Origin: Longispora sp040681875
GTDB taxonomy: Bacteria > Actinomycetota > Actinomycetes > Mycobacteriales > Micromonosporaceae
Direction: 5' to 3'
Assembly: GCF_040681875.1 (NCBI RefSeq)
Contig: NZ_JBFAZP010000002.1
Span: 248,001 to 312,000 of the forward strand
Length of the DNA stretch: 64,000 bases
Shown here: piece by piece, positions 50,477 through 59,410 of the stretch
Layout: the number at the start of each line of letters is the position of its first letter
Position numbering within the stretch: position 1 is the stretch's first letter
Position numbers and translations under genes: made by a program
Notes under the pieces: generated by a model
Told to the model about the DNA's origin: nothing
Database searches by the model: none
Seen by the model: the letters and a program-made list of their open reading frames with translations, nothing else

Positions 50477-52462
50477 GTGAGCAGACCCCCGATCCTCCGC
50501 GGTTTCGCGACCCTCGCCCTGGCCGCCGCTGTCGCGGTCATGGTCCCCGCCTCCGCGTCGGCCACGGCCCCGGCGCCCGCCCCGGTCCGCGCGGCGCTCG
50601 CGGCGCCCGACATCTCCCTCGACAACGTCAAGGCGCACCTGCAGCAGTTCCAGACCATCGCCACCAACAACGGCGGCAACCGGCGCTCCACCTCCGCCGG
50701 CTACACCGCCTCCGTGAACTACGTGTACGACAAGCTCGTCGCCGCCGGGTTCACCGTCGTCAAGCAGGCCTGCACCTCCGGCTGCACCAGCGGCGCCGGC
50801 CCGAACGTCATCGCCGACTGGCCGGGCGGCGACGCCAGCCAGGTGTACATGCTGGGCGCGCACCTCGACAGCGTGTCGGCGGGCCCGGGCAGCAACGACA
50901 ACGCCAGCGGCTCGTCCACCGTCCTGGAGGTCGCCCTGACCCTGGCGGCGACGAACCCGACGATGCTCAAGCACGCCCGGTTCGGGTTCTGGACCGACGA
51001 GGAGCAGGGCCTCAACGGCTCCGACTTCTACGTCACCAACCTGCCGGCGGCGGAGAAGACGAAGATCAAGGGCTACTTCAACTTCGACATGGTCGCCTCG
51101 ACCAACGCCGGATACTTCATCAACCGGATCACCAGCGCCACCGGCCAGGTCCTCAAGGCGTACTACGACTCGATCGGCGTGCAGACCGAGGAGAACGTCG
51201 AGGGCGCCGGCCGCTCCGACGACGCGTCCTTCAACAGCGGAGGCATCCAGACCAGCGGGGTCGCCGCCGGTGCCAGCGCCACGAAGACATCCGCGCAGGC
51301 CACCAAGTGGGGCGGCACCGCCGGGGCCTCGTACGACCCGTGCTACCACCGGGCGTGCGACACGTACCCGTCGAACATCAACACCACGGTCATCAACCGG
51401 GCCGGCGACGCCGCCGCGCACGCGCTGTGGACCCTCGCCGTCGGCGCGCCGCAGGGCGACGACTACTCGATGGCCACCGCCCCGTCGGCCGGCTCGGTCA
51501 ACCCGGGCAGCACCGCGACGACCACGGTGAACACGACCGTCACCAACGGGGCCGCGCAGAGCGTCACCCTGTCGGCCAGCGGCCTGCCGGCCGGGGCCAC
51601 GGCCTCGTTCAGCCCCGGCACGGTCACGTCGGGCGGTTCGTCGACCCTGAGCATCGCCACCACGACGGCCACCGCCCCGGGCACCTACACGGTCACGGTC
51701 GCCGGTGACGGCACGGTCGCCGACCGGACCACCTCGTACGCGCTGACCGTCAACGGGCCGGCCGGCTGCGCCGCGACCAACCCGACCGACGTGACCATCG
51801 TCGACAACGCCACCGTCGAGAGCTCCGTGACGATCTCGGGCTGCTCGGGCAACGCCGGGGCCGCCAGCACCGTCGCCGTGAACATCGTGCACACCTACAT
51901 CGGCGACCTGGTCGTCAACCTGGTGGCGCCGGACGGCAGCGCCTACATCCTGCACAACGGGACCGGGGGCAGCGCGGACAATATCAACCAGACGTACACC
52001 GTCAACCTGGGCGGCGAGGTCGCCAACGGCACCTGGAAGCTCCGGGTGCAGGACACCGCCAGCAACGACACCGGCAAGATCGACACGTGGACGCTGACCC
52101 TGACCGGCGGGGTGCCGCCCGGCTGCTCCGGCACCAACGGCACCGACGTCGCCATCGTCGACAACGCCACGGTGGAGAGCCCGATCACGCCCGCCAACTG
52201 CACCGGCAACGCGTCGGCGACCAGCAAGGTCGAGGTGCACATCGTGCACACCTACAAGGGTGACCTGGTCGTCTCCCTCGTCGCCCCGGACGGCACCGCC
52301 TACGTGCTGCACAACCGGGCCGGCGGCAGCGCCGACAACATCGACCAGACGTTCACCGTGGACCTGTCCTCGGAGGCGCGCACCGGCACCTGGAAGCTGC
52401 GGGTCCAGGACGCCGCCAGCAACGACACCGGCAAGATCGACACGTGGACGCTCACGCTCTGA
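50477..52462 (+). CDS. Secreted M28 zinc aminopeptidase with two P/homB domains
   Basis: The 661-residue protein has a signal peptide (cleavage after SASA), then an M28 catalytic domain (about 45-310) of the Streptomyces griseus aminopeptidase type. Zinc ligands and catalytic residues are GAHLDS, NDNASG, DEEQGL, NFDMV and CYHRACD. An Ig/NEAT-like linker domain (about 330-430) follows. Two P/homB domains are at about 435-545 and 550-661, each with IVHTY(I/K)GDLVV and GTWKLRVQDxASNDTG. P domains usually aid folding or substrate targeting. AAGGAG lies seven bases before GTG 50477. It should act on extracellular peptides, releasing hydrophobic N-terminal residues. Confidence 0.9.
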   Translation: MSRPPILRGFATLALAAAVAVMVPASASATAPAPAPVRAALAAPDISLDNVKAHLQQFQTIATNNGGNRRSTSAGYTASVNYVYDKLVAAGFTVVKQACTSGCTSGAGPNVIADWPGGDASQVYMLGAHLDSVSAGPGSNDNASGSSTVLEVALTLAATNPTMLKHARFGFWTDEEQGLNGSDFYVTNLPAAEKTKIKGYFNFDMVASTNAGYFINRITSATGQVLKAYYDSIGVQTEENVEGAGRSDDASFNSGGIQTSGVAAGASATKTSAQATKWGGTAGASYDPCYHRACDTYPSNINTTVINRAGDAAAHALWTLAVGAPQGDDYSMATAPSAGSVNPGSTATTTVNTTVTNGAAQSVTLSASGLPAGATASFSPGTVTSGGSSTLSIATTTATAPGTYTVTVAGDGTVADRTTSYALTVNGPAGCAATNPTDVTIVDNATVESSVTISGCSGNAGAASTVAVNIVHTYIGDLVVNLVAPDGSAYILHNGTGGSADNINQTYTVNLGGEVANGTWKLRVQDTASNDTGKIDTWTLTLTGGVPPGCSGTNGTDVAIVDNATVESPITPANCTGNASATSKVEVHIVHTYKGDLVVSLVAPDGTAYVLHNRAGGSADNIDQTFTVDLSSEARTGTWKLRVQDAASNDTGKIDTWTLTL

Positions 52463-52479
52463 GCTGACATCGTGAGCCA

Positions 52480-52511
52480 GGGACCCGTAGCGTGCCCGCG
52501 CTGCGGGTCCC
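52480..52511 (+). terminator. Hairpin terminator after the M28 aminopeptidase
   Basis: GGGACCCGTAGCG (52480-52492) pairs with CGCTGCGGGTCCC (52499-52511) at 12 of 13 positions plus a G-U, with a 6-base loop, 17 bases after the stop. Confidence 0.75.
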
Positions 52512-52858
52512 CGGCCCCAACCCATTTCACACGGTTTCCCTGATCCGGCTCCACAACCCCGCAAAAAAGCACACCTCGACGGGTACGGGGACCTGGGTGG
52601 ACCGTCCGGCCGGTGGCCTCGGCCCGGCTCCGCATCGGCCCGGCTCCGCAGCAGCAGGTTGGTCGTCTCGGCATCTCACCGCCGCTCGCGCCGCGCAGCC
52701 CCGCGCTGAGCGCGCTCCCCAACGGCAGTGCCCGGACCGTCACGCCGAAGACCTCACCGAACACCGTCCGGAGCTCGTACCCCGCGAGCTCATTGCTCTT
52801 CACGACCCGCCGCCCCGGGCTACCGACGCGGCAACGGCGGCAGTTGCCCCGTCGCCCC
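52512..52858. other. Intergenic region without a supported gene
   Basis: This lies between the M28 terminator and the convergent ferredoxin-like gene. Short overlapping reading frames exist on both strands, but none has an RBS, a start with normal codon use or a recognisable domain. Confidence 0.5.
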
Positions 52859-53212
52859 TCAGCTGGAGTTCGCGGGTTTCGGGAACCGGCGGGCCTTCAG
52901 GGCGGGGTCGGGTTCGCTGAGGCCGGGGCCGCCGGAGTTGACCCAGTCGGCGATGGCCCGGATCTGCGCCGGTTCGGTGATGCCGCCGAGCCACACCGGT
53001 CGGGCCCCGGCCGCGCGCCCGGCCCGCGCCGGCTGCACGACGAACACGTTCGCCCGTTCGCAGGGGCCGAGGCAGTCGGTGACGACCCGGATCCGGGCGT
53101 GCCCGGCGGTCAGGTCGCGCAGGGTGTCGAGCTGCTCGTCGTGGTCGACCCCGGGGACCTTGCGGGTGGTACCGCAGCAGCAGCCCCGGCAGACGGTGAC
53201 CGTGGCGGTCAC
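52859..53212 (-). CDS. (2Fe-2S) thioredoxin-like ferredoxin protein
   Basis: The 117-residue protein starts with VTVCRGCCCGT and later has CLGPCERANV. The two Cys clusters in a thioredoxin-like fold are typical of small shethna-type/DUF1636-like 2Fe-2S ferredoxins. GTG 53212 is chosen because the first beta strand begins there; a second GTG lies one codon upstream. The C-terminal tail ends with a short basic extension. Partner unknown. Confidence 0.65.
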   Translation of the reverse strand: MTATVTVCRGCCCGTTRKVPGVDHDEQLDTLRDLTAGHARIRVVTDCLGPCERANVFVVQPARAGRAAGARPVWLGGITEPAQIRAIADWVNSGGPGLSEPDPALKARRFPKPANSS

Positions 53213-53859
53213 GACGCGCTCCCGGGGTGCGCGCACGCGGCACGGGGCGCCGGGTGCCGGCGGGTGACGAAGTAGGCCATGGCGCGGCCAGCCTCTCTCG
53301 GGGAGATCCGCCCCGGGCGCGTGAGGAGGCGATGACGCGAGTCTCTGACTTCGCGGACCGCGCCCGCCAGGACGCCGCCCGTTCACAGTGGCGGGACCGC
53401 GCCGGATTCACACCGGCTTCCTCGTCCGCCATCGCCCTGAACGGTCCGAATTCTGGCACACCCCCACGGCACCCGGACCCTACGCGTGGCCCCCGTCACA
53501 CGCCGGCCCCGGAGCTGTGCCGTCGCCCGTAGCGACCCGCACAACCCCGTTCAGGGTGGGGGTGCCCGGCCCACTTCGAGGGTGACCCGGAACCGATCGG
53601 CGGCCCTGTTCGGGTGCGGGGTGCTCGACGCCGGACGTCGCACCGGCAGCCCGTGGTGGCCCGGAACGGAGGCCTACCGCTCGTCTACGACGGCGATCGA
53701 GGACCGGCACCACCGCCCGGGAGCCGGGGCGGGCGGCGAGGACTCCGTGTCGCGGGCGCGCCCCGAGGAGTGGGTTCGGGGCGCGCCCGATCGCTCGGGG
53801 TATCAGCCGGTCTCAGGCGCGGAGCCCCATGTCGCGGGCGCGCCCGATCGCTCGGGGCG
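53213..53859. other. Intergenic region with a 57-bp tandem duplication and no supported gene
   Basis: The 46-base segment 53781-53826 recurs at 53838-53883 (period 57) with three differences, and a partial third copy may start near 53749. The second copy includes the stop and last codons of the GNAT gene that ends at 53860. The rest of the gap is GC-rich; the reading frames across it lack RBS and family features. Confidence 0.7.
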
Positions 53860-54807
53860 TCAGCCGGTCTCAGGTGCGGAGCCGGGAGGCGCCTCCGCCG
53901 CCGGTGTGGGGCCGGGCCCGGCTTCCGTGGGCGGGGTGAAGACGACCCGGGACCGCAGCTGGCGGAACCCGGTCCGTTCCAGTTCGGCCAGGACCGCGAC
54001 CCGGTGGGCGTCCACATCGGCGACCACCTCCCGGGCACCCCCCTCGGCCAGCACCCGGACGGCCTCGACCAGCAGTTCGCTCCGGGCGGACTCGTCGAGC
54101 AGGCCCAGGTAGGCGACGAGCGGGTAGCAGGCGTCCCCGGCCGGGCCCACGAGTCCGACCGGGCGGCCCGCCTCCTCCGCGACCCGCCACTCGGTCGGAT
54201 TGTCCAGCCAGGCCAGCGGGTCGGTGGCCAGGTCCACGCCCCGGACGGCCAACGCCATCTCCTTGCCGGTCAGCACGTCCGGAACGGGGATCCGGGCCAC
54301 CAGCGCGGTGATCTCGGCCGGGCCGGTGGCGGGGCGGAAGGAGTACCGCCCGGAGGTGGCCGGCAGCGGCGTACCCGTCCAGGAGCACCGCAGCCGCTCA
54401 CCCCGCTCGACCAGGCCGGCGAGCCGGGCCGCCGCCATCGGGGCCGCCGTCACGGCCAGCACCTCCGGCCGGCGCCGCCAGTGCGCGGGCATCGCGGCGT
54501 AGTAGGTCCGGGGACCGCCGAGGGCGGCGTGCGCGGCGCGCAGCAGCTCCGCGCCGACCTCCGGCCCGGCGGCCAGGTCGAACCGCTCCAGCCACGGGGC
54601 GCCGGCGGAACCCGGCGGCTGGCACCAGGCGGCCCGGGCGACGACCCGGCCGGACCGGAGCGCGACCCAGGTGTGCTCCGGCCGGTACCCGCCGCCCGCT
54701 ATGCCGTCGGCGTAGCCGACCTGACGCAGCTGGGGCAACGGATCGGGCAGGGAGTCGAACAGGTTTTCCTCGCCCGCGACGAGCGGGCGGATGACGAGAT
54801 CGGTCAT
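53860..54807 (-). CDS. GNAT-fold acetyltransferase-like protein (315 aa)
   Basis: The protein begins MTDLVIRPLVAGEENLFDSLPDP, typical of actinomycete GNAT proteins. The C-terminal half has GRPVGLVGPAGDACYPLVAYLGLLDESARSEL-like acetyl-CoA-domain strands and ends with EVVADVDAHRVAVLAELERTGF. At 315 residues it is about twice the single GNAT length, so it is probably a tandem pair with a degenerate copy. The Pro-rich tail (after FTPPTEAGPG) lies in the duplicated DNA. Substrate unknown. Confidence 0.7.
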   Translation of the reverse strand: MTDLVIRPLVAGEENLFDSLPDPLPQLRQVGYADGIAGGGYRPEHTWVALRSGRVVARAAWCQPPGSAGAPWLERFDLAAGPEVGAELLRAAHAALGGPRTYYAAMPAHWRRRPEVLAVTAAPMAAARLAGLVERGERLRCSWTGTPLPATSGRYSFRPATGPAEITALVARIPVPDVLTGKEMALAVRGVDLATDPLAWLDNPTEWRVAEEAGRPVGLVGPAGDACYPLVAYLGLLDESARSELLVEAVRVLAEGGAREVVADVDAHRVAVLAELERTGFRQLRSRVVFTPPTEAGPGPTPAAEAPPGSAPETG

Positions 54808-55045
54808 GGCGAACCTCCGGGCAGCGGGCGCCCCGGACTCAGACCCGCGCGGACGCCGGAGCGCGGAGGGGGCGCAGAACTTCGGACATTGTTCTGACCT
54901 CCTTCCAGCTCGACGGCGTGCCCGGAAACCTACCCGCCCACACCGCGCCGTCGCAACACGGTTCGCAGCAGCGGGGCGCCCGGGGTGCGCCAGGCCGAGG
55001 TCGGCGCCACGGCCGGGTCGGAGGCGCGCCCCCGCCACGGCGGGG

Positions 55046-55648
55046 TCAGCTGGCCGGGCGGCCGCCGAAGCGCCACGGGTGCACCTCGACGCGCTCGTAC
55101 AGGCCGGCCTCGGCGTAGGGGCCGTGGGCGAGCATCGCCTCGGCGGCGGCCCGGTCCGGCAGCTCGACCAGGGTGGCGGTGCCCAGCCAGTCGGTGCCGT
55201 CGGCCGACAGCAGCGGGCCGTGCGCGATGAGGCGGTCGGCGTAGCCGGCGGCGAGGTGGTCGCGCTGGTCGGCCCGGAGCCGGTCGCGTTCGGCGGTGGC
55301 GCCGGGGCGGCCGTGCCCGAGGACCAGGAACCGGGGGTCTTCACCGGTGCCCGGGTACGCCCACATCGTGCGGCCGAGCGTGTTGCTGAAGCGGCGCACC
55401 AGGACGTCGGCGAACACGCCGGCCCGGTAGTAGGGCTCGTCGTACGCGAACGCGCGGGCCGCCTCCGGGCCGGGCAGGTCGACGATGTGCACGCTGCCCG
55501 TGACGCCCTCCCCGTCGTCGGTGAGGGTGGGGCCCCGCGCGATCAGGACGTCGGCGTAGGAGTCCATGAACGTCCAGTGTTCCCCGGTCCGTTCCCACCG
55601 CAGGTCCCCGACGCCCGGGTGGTCGCGACCGTACACGAAGTACTCCAT
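55046..55648 (-). CDS. Tandem YCII-like domain protein
   Basis: The 200-residue protein is made of two YCII/dimeric ferredoxin-like halves. The first is MEYFVYGRDHPG ... HWTFMDSYADVLIARGP ... SVHIVDLP. The second is RFLVLGHGRPGAT ... HLAAGYADRLIAHGPLL ... TATLVELPDRAAAEAML. YCII proteins act in small-molecule transformations or as sigma-factor-associated proteins; function here unknown. The fused duplication makes an intramolecular dimer. Confidence 0.75.
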   Translation of the reverse strand: MEYFVYGRDHPGVGDLRWERTGEHWTFMDSYADVLIARGPTLTDDGEGVTGSVHIVDLPGPEAARAFAYDEPYYRAGVFADVLVRRFSNTLGRTMWAYPGTGEDPRFLVLGHGRPGATAERDRLRADQRDHLAAGYADRLIAHGPLLSADGTDWLGTATLVELPDRAAAEAMLAHGPYAEAGLYERVEVHPWRFGGRPAS

Positions 55649-55750
55649 CCCGCGATCATAGGCACCGCAAGGGCCCGCCGGGCCGTCCATGTCGGAGAGT
55701 GGGGCGAAGTGGGCGGACGCGGGTGCCGTGCGGCACTCAACGTACAGCGT

Positions 55751-55794
55751 CCTAGGTCGCTAGGTAGAACGCGGGGCGCGTCCGGCGCTACGAT
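55751..55794 (+). promoter_or_regulatory. Possible promoter with inverted repeat before the lipoprotein gene
   Basis: TACGAT (55789-55794) is a good -10 box ending eight bases before the ATG, so the leader would be one or two bases or absent. TAGAAC at 55765-55770 is a weak -35 (18-base spacer). The inverted repeat CCTAG-GTCG-CTAGG (55751-55764) abuts it and could be an operator. Confidence 0.4.
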
Positions 55795-55802
55795 CCGGGG
55801 CT

Positions 55803-56438
55803 ATGTCCGCCTCTCCCGCGCGCCGGGCCGCGCTCGTGACCCTCGCCGTGGCGTGCGCCGCCGCCGTGCTCGCCGGCTGCGCGTCCCCCGACACCCGGTG
55901 GGTCGCGGGGTCGCCGCCGGAGCAGCCGTCCACCCGGGCACCGGAGGTCGTCCCCACCCCGGAGGCGTCCACGGTGCCCACCCCGGCTCCCCCGTCCGCA
56001 CCGGTGCCGACCCCGCCCCGGGCGACCGGCACGGCGGCGGCGGAGTTCGCCCGGGTCACGGCCGTGGAGGTCATGCCCGGCACCGTCATGCAGGCGCTCG
56101 ACGGCAGGCCCTGCGGGTTCTCCGGGGAGCTGCGGGCCCGCGTGGTCGTCCAGGTGTCCGCCCCCGGTCGCGGCGCGGGCCAGCTGAAGGTGCGGATCAG
56201 CTACGGCGGGTTCGCCGGCTACCAGGGCGACTCGACGATGCGGTACGACGCGGGCCGGCAGGCGTACGTGTTCGACATGCCGGTCATCGAGGTGGCCCGG
56301 ACGAAGGGCGAGGGCGGGCACCTCGGGATCTCGGTCTCGATCGACCAGCCGCCGATCGGCGACCACGCGCAGCCGCCGCCGACGTCCACTTCGGTCGCCG
56401 TCGCCAGCTGCCTGCCCGTGAAGAACGGCACCGGCTGA
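55803..56438 (+). CDS. Lipoprotein of unknown function
   Basis: The 211-residue protein has a signal peptide with lipobox LAGC (Cys at about 23). A long Pro/Thr/Glu-rich spacer (about 30-75) leads to a beta-rich domain of about 125 residues (EVMPGTVMQALDGRPCGFSGEL ...) with two Cys (RPCGF and SCLPV) that may bond. The layout, lipid anchor then flexible stalk then small beta domain, is typical of exported actinomycete proteins with no assigned function. Confidence 0.7.
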   Translation: MSASPARRAALVTLAVACAAAVLAGCASPDTRWVAGSPPEQPSTRAPEVVPTPEASTVPTPAPPSAPVPTPPRATGTAAAEFARVTAVEVMPGTVMQALDGRPCGFSGELRARVVVQVSAPGRGAGQLKVRISYGGFAGYQGDSTMRYDAGRQAYVFDMPVIEVARTKGEGGHLGISVSIDQPPIGDHAQPPPTSTSVAVASCLPVKNGTG

Positions 56439-56577
56439 CCTCGGGGCCCGGCGACGCGCGGGGGCCCGCCCGGCGCGCACCCGCCCACCCGACGGACTCG
56501 CGCCGGGCACACAGGCCGGGGCCGCCGGGTACACGGACCGGGGCTGCCGACGACCCGCGCAGGGAACACCCGAACGG

Positions 56578-57075
56578 CTAGCCGACCACCCGCGCCACGA
56601 ACCCGGCCAGCCGCCCCACGGTCCGCTCGATCTGCTCGTCCAGGGTCAGCGACTCGTACAGTCGCGCGCCGCCGGCCGCGGGCACCTTCTTGCCGCGCAG
56701 GTACAGCGAGCAGGCCAGGTCGGTGCAGATGTACGTACCCAACGAGTTGCCCAGCCTGCCCTCCGGCCCGGCCTTGCGCGCCGTCATCAGCGAGACGCCG
56801 TCCCCGGTGTGCGTGGTCAGGCACAGCGAGCACATGCTGCGCCGGGCCCGCGCGGCGCTGGGCGCGGCGATCCGCAGCGCGAGGGCCACGAACCCGTCGC
56901 CGGACTCGGTGACCAGGCAGGCGCGTTCGGGGGCGGCGGGGTCGCGCCAGCCGAGGAAGTCCAGGTCCTCCCACGGCCGGGTGGCGAGGTCCCTGGGCAC
57001 GGCCAGGCGTTTCGCCTCGCCCTTGGTCACGTTGACGAGGGACGCGCGGATGTCGCGTTCGGTGACTGCCTTCAT
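56578..57075 (-). CDS. FBP-domain zinc-finger protein
   Basis: The 165-residue protein resembles the treble-clef FBP C-terminal family (elongation factor G-binding-like). The zinc-binding Cys are in CSLCLTTH and CTDLACSLYLRGKK. These proteins bind EF-G and influence fusidic acid tolerance in some bacteria; that role is not established here. ATG 57075 has no RBS, but a -10 (TAGCTT, complement of 57083-57088) ends seven bases before it and a -35 (TTGCCT, complement of 57107-57112) lies 18 bases further, so the mRNA is probably leaderless. Confidence 0.75.
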   Translation of the reverse strand: MKAVTERDIRASLVNVTKGEAKRLAVPRDLATRPWEDLDFLGWRDPAAPERACLVTESGDGFVALALRIAAPSAARARRSMCSLCLTTHTGDGVSLMTARKAGPEGRLGNSLGTYICTDLACSLYLRGKKVPAAGGARLYESLTLDEQIERTVGRLAGFVARVVG

Positions 57076-57082
57076 ACCGGGT

Positions 57083-57132
57083 AAGCTAGCTTTTCCTAGA
57101 AGTCCTAGGCAAACGATTAAAGCCTCTAGGCT
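57083..57132. promoter_or_regulatory. Divergent promoter/operator between the FBP and TetR genes
   Basis: This 50-base stretch includes the minus-strand -10/-35 of the FBP gene and two CCTAG-type repeats: CCTAGAAGTCCTAGG (57095-57109), overlapping the -35, and AGCCT-CT-AGGCT (57121-57132). Placement beside a tetR gene suggests that TetR represses both directions. Confidence 0.55.
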
Positions 57133-57146
57133 GCGGAGGGTGACGC

Positions 57147-57710
57147 ATGGCACGCGCGGGACTGACCCCCGAACGCCTGACCCTGGCGGCGGCCGACCTG
57201 GCCGACGGGATCGGGTTCGCCAACGTGACCGTCTCGGCGCTCGCCCGGCACTTCGGGGTCAAGGACGCGAGCCTGTACTCGCACATCAGGAACGCCCGCG
57301 ACCTGCACTCCCGGGTGGCCGTGCTGGCCCTGGCGGAGCTCGCCGACCGGGTCGCCGCCGCGCTGGCCGGGCGCGCGGGCAAGGACGCGCTCGTCGCCTT
57401 CGCCCACGCCTACCGGGACTACGCGCGCGAGCACCCGGGCCGGTACGCGGCGACCCTGTTCCCGCTCGACCCGGAGACGGCGGCGGCCAGCGCGGCGGGC
57501 CGGCACGCGGAGCTGACCCGGGCGATCCTGCGGGGCTACGCGCTGGCCGAACCCGACCAGACCGACGCGGTCCGGCTCCTGCACAGCACCTTCCACGGGT
57601 ACGCGAGCCTGGAGGCCGCCGGCGCGTTCCGCCCACCCCGCACGGCCGACGCCTCCTGGGGCCGGGCCCTCGACGCCCTGGACGCGACCCTCAGGAACTG
57701 GCCGGCCTGA
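57147..57710 (+). CDS. TetR/AcrR-family regulator with WHG-type C-terminal domain
   Basis: The 187-residue protein has the TetR helix-turn-helix at about 8-55 (GFANVTVSALARHFGVKDASLYSHI) and an all-helical ligand domain of the TetR-WHG type (HSTFHGYASLEAAGAF near the C terminus). GGAGGG lies six bases before ATG 57147. It should repress its own gene and the divergent FBP gene through the CCTAG repeats between them. The last 20 bases overlap the converging XRE-cupin gene. Confidence 0.85.
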   Translation: MARAGLTPERLTLAAADLADGIGFANVTVSALARHFGVKDASLYSHIRNARDLHSRVAVLALAELADRVAAALAGRAGKDALVAFAHAYRDYAREHPGRYAATLFPLDPETAAASAAGRHAELTRAILRGYALAEPDQTDAVRLLHSTFHGYASLEAAGAFRPPRTADASWGRALDALDATLRNWPA

Positions 57711-58284
57711 CCGCCGGGCGCGCCCGGACGTGCGCGCGTTCGCCCTGGGTGCCGAACAGGCTGAGGAACTCGACCGGCTCGGCGTCGGCGGCCCCGAACC
57801 AGTGCGGCACCCGGGTGTCGAACTCGGCCGCCTCGCCGGGGACGAGCACCAGGTCCCGTTCGCCCAGGACGAGGCGGAGCCGGCCGTTGAGGACGTAGAG
57901 CCACTCGTACCCCTCGTGGGTCTGCGGGTCGGGTTCCGTGCGGCCGTCGGCGGGGATCACCAGCTTGTAGGCCTGGATCCCGCCGGCCCGCCGGGTCAGG
58001 GGCACCATGGTCATGCCGTTGCGGGTGACCGGGCGCAGGTGGACGCGCGGGTCGCCGGTGGGCGGCGCGCCGACCAGGTCGTCGAGGGTGACGCCGTGCG
58101 CGCGGGCCAGCGGGAGCAGGAGCTCCAGGTTGGGGCGGCGGTCGCCGGACTCCAGGCGGGACAGGGTGCTCACCGAGATGCCGGTGGCGGCCGACAGTTC
58201 GGTGAGGGTGGTGTCGCGCTGCCGGCGGAGCGCGCGGAGCCGGGGGCCGACCGCCGTCAGCGCCTGGTCGAGGTCTCTGTCCAT
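57691..58284 (-). CDS. XRE-family regulator with C-terminal cupin
   Basis: The 197-residue protein has an XRE helix-turn-helix at about 14-70 (LTELSAATGISVSTLSRLESGDRRP) and a cupin sensor domain at about 100-185 with HEGYEWLYVLNGRLRLVLG and PGEAAEFDTRVPHWF. Such regulators sense small molecules and often control a neighbouring oxidoreductase or transporter. Here the divergent gene encodes an FAD oxidoreductase and the 80-base gap holds repeated TTGCC/GGCAA sites. ATG 58284 has a G-run RBS. Confidence 0.85.
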   Translation of the reverse strand: MDRDLDQALTAVGPRLRALRRQRDTTLTELSAATGISVSTLSRLESGDRRPNLELLLPLARAHGVTLDDLVGAPPTGDPRVHLRPVTRNGMTMVPLTRRAGGIQAYKLVIPADGRTEPDPQTHEGYEWLYVLNGRLRLVLGERDLVLVPGEAAEFDTRVPHWFGAADAEPVEFLSLFGTQGERAHVRARPAVRPASS

Positions 58285-58294
58285 GGCCCCCATT

Positions 58295-58320
58295 TTGCCA
58301 TAACGGCAAGAATCGTTGCC
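58295..58320. promoter_or_regulatory. Operator-like TTGCC/GGCAA repeats
   Basis: Three half sites alternate: TTGCC (58295-58299), GGCAA (58305-58309) and TTGCC (58316-58320). This gives two overlapping inverted repeats (TTGCC-N5-GGCAA and GGCAA-N6-TTGCC) between the XRE-cupin regulator and the divergent oxidoreductase. Confidence 0.55.
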
Positions 58321-58364
58321 GATTTCTGCGGTACGGCGCACGGTGGCCGCAGGAGGTGGTCACA

Positions 58365-59348
58365 GTGACCGGTCAACTGAGGGACGACTACGACGTGGTG
58401 GTACTGGGCGGCAGCGCGGCGGGGCTGAGCGGCGCGTTGATGCTGGCCAGGGCACGGCGGTCGGTGCTGGTGGTCGACGCGGGCGCGCCCCGCAACGCCC
58501 CGGCCCGGGCCGTGCACGGGCTGTTGGGGCACGACGGGTTGCCGCCGGCCGAACTGCTGGAGCGCGGGCGCGCGGAGGTCCGCCGGTACGGCGGTCAGGT
58601 GCTGACCGGGGAGGTCGCGGGCGTCACCCGGGCGCCTGGAGGACCTGCCGCCGGGGACCCCGGTTTCGCGGTGGCCCTCGCCGACGGCCGGACCGTCCGG
58701 GCTCGGCGGCTCCTGGTGGCGACCGGGCTGGTGGACGAGCTGCCGGACGTGCCGGGCCTGCGCGCCCGGTGGGGCCGGGACGTGCTGCACTGCCCGTACT
58801 GCCACGGCTGGGAGGTCCGCGACCAGGCCATCGGCGTGCTGGCGAGCGGCCCGATGGCCACCCACCAGGCGCTGCTGTTCCGACAGTGGAGCGCCGACGT
58901 CGTGTACTTCGCGCACACCGCGCCGCCGCTGACCGGCGAGGACGCCGAGCGGCTGGCGGCCCGGGGCGTCCGGGTGGTGGCCGGCGAGGTCGCGGCGCTG
59001 GAACTCGACGGCGACCGGCTCGCGGGGGTCCGGCTGGGCGACGGCACGGTCGTCCGGCGCGACGCGCTGGTGGTCGCGCCCAGGATGACCGCGCGCGCCG
59101 GCTTCCTGGCGGATCTCGGCCTGCGCCCGGTCCCACACCCCTCCGGCCTCGGCGAACACCTCCCCGCCGACCCGACCGGCCGGTCGGACGTGCCCGGGGT
59201 GTGGGTCGCGGGCAATGTCACCGACCTGGCGGCACAGGTCGGCGCGGCCTCGGCGGCGGGCGCGGCGGCCGGCGCCCAGATCAACGCGGACCTGGTGGCG
59301 GAGGAGACCCGGCGGGCCGTTTCGGCGTTTCATCCCACGGAACAGTGA
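58365..59348 (+). CDS. Thioredoxin-reductase-like FAD/NAD(P) oxidoreductase
   Basis: The 327-residue flavoprotein has the FAD-binding GGSAAGLSGALMLARA near residue 18, the redox pair in HCPYCHGWE near 147 and the C-terminal FAD motif GVWVAGNVTD. AGGAGG at 58351-58356 puts GTG 58365 at ideal spacing; GTG 58356 is inside the RBS. In this subfamily (thioredoxin-reductase-like, also dithiol oxidases) a CPYC motif reduces or oxidises a partner disulfide. Divergent from the XRE-cupin gene, which probably regulates it. Confidence 0.85.
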   Translation: MTGQLRDDYDVVVLGGSAAGLSGALMLARARRSVLVVDAGAPRNAPARAVHGLLGHDGLPPAELLERGRAEVRRYGGQVLTGEVAGVTRAPGGPAAGDPGFAVALADGRTVRARRLLVATGLVDELPDVPGLRARWGRDVLHCPYCHGWEVRDQAIGVLASGPMATHQALLFRQWSADVVYFAHTAPPLTGEDAERLAARGVRVVAGEVAALELDGDRLAGVRLGDGTVVRRDALVVAPRMTARAGFLADLGLRPVPHPSGLGEHLPADPTGRSDVPGVWVAGNVTDLAAQVGAASAAGAAAGAQINADLVAEETRRAVSAFHPTEQ

Positions 59349-59410
59349 GTTGCTGGGTATTCGCCATTTTGGTCAGACTTGCCCCACGATCCGCACTCCC
59401 GAGGAGACGC

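Noticed and set aside
53213..53859. Candidate genes in the gap before the GNAT gene
   Set aside because: Frames on both strands are low-complexity, overlap the duplicated DNA and lack start signals.
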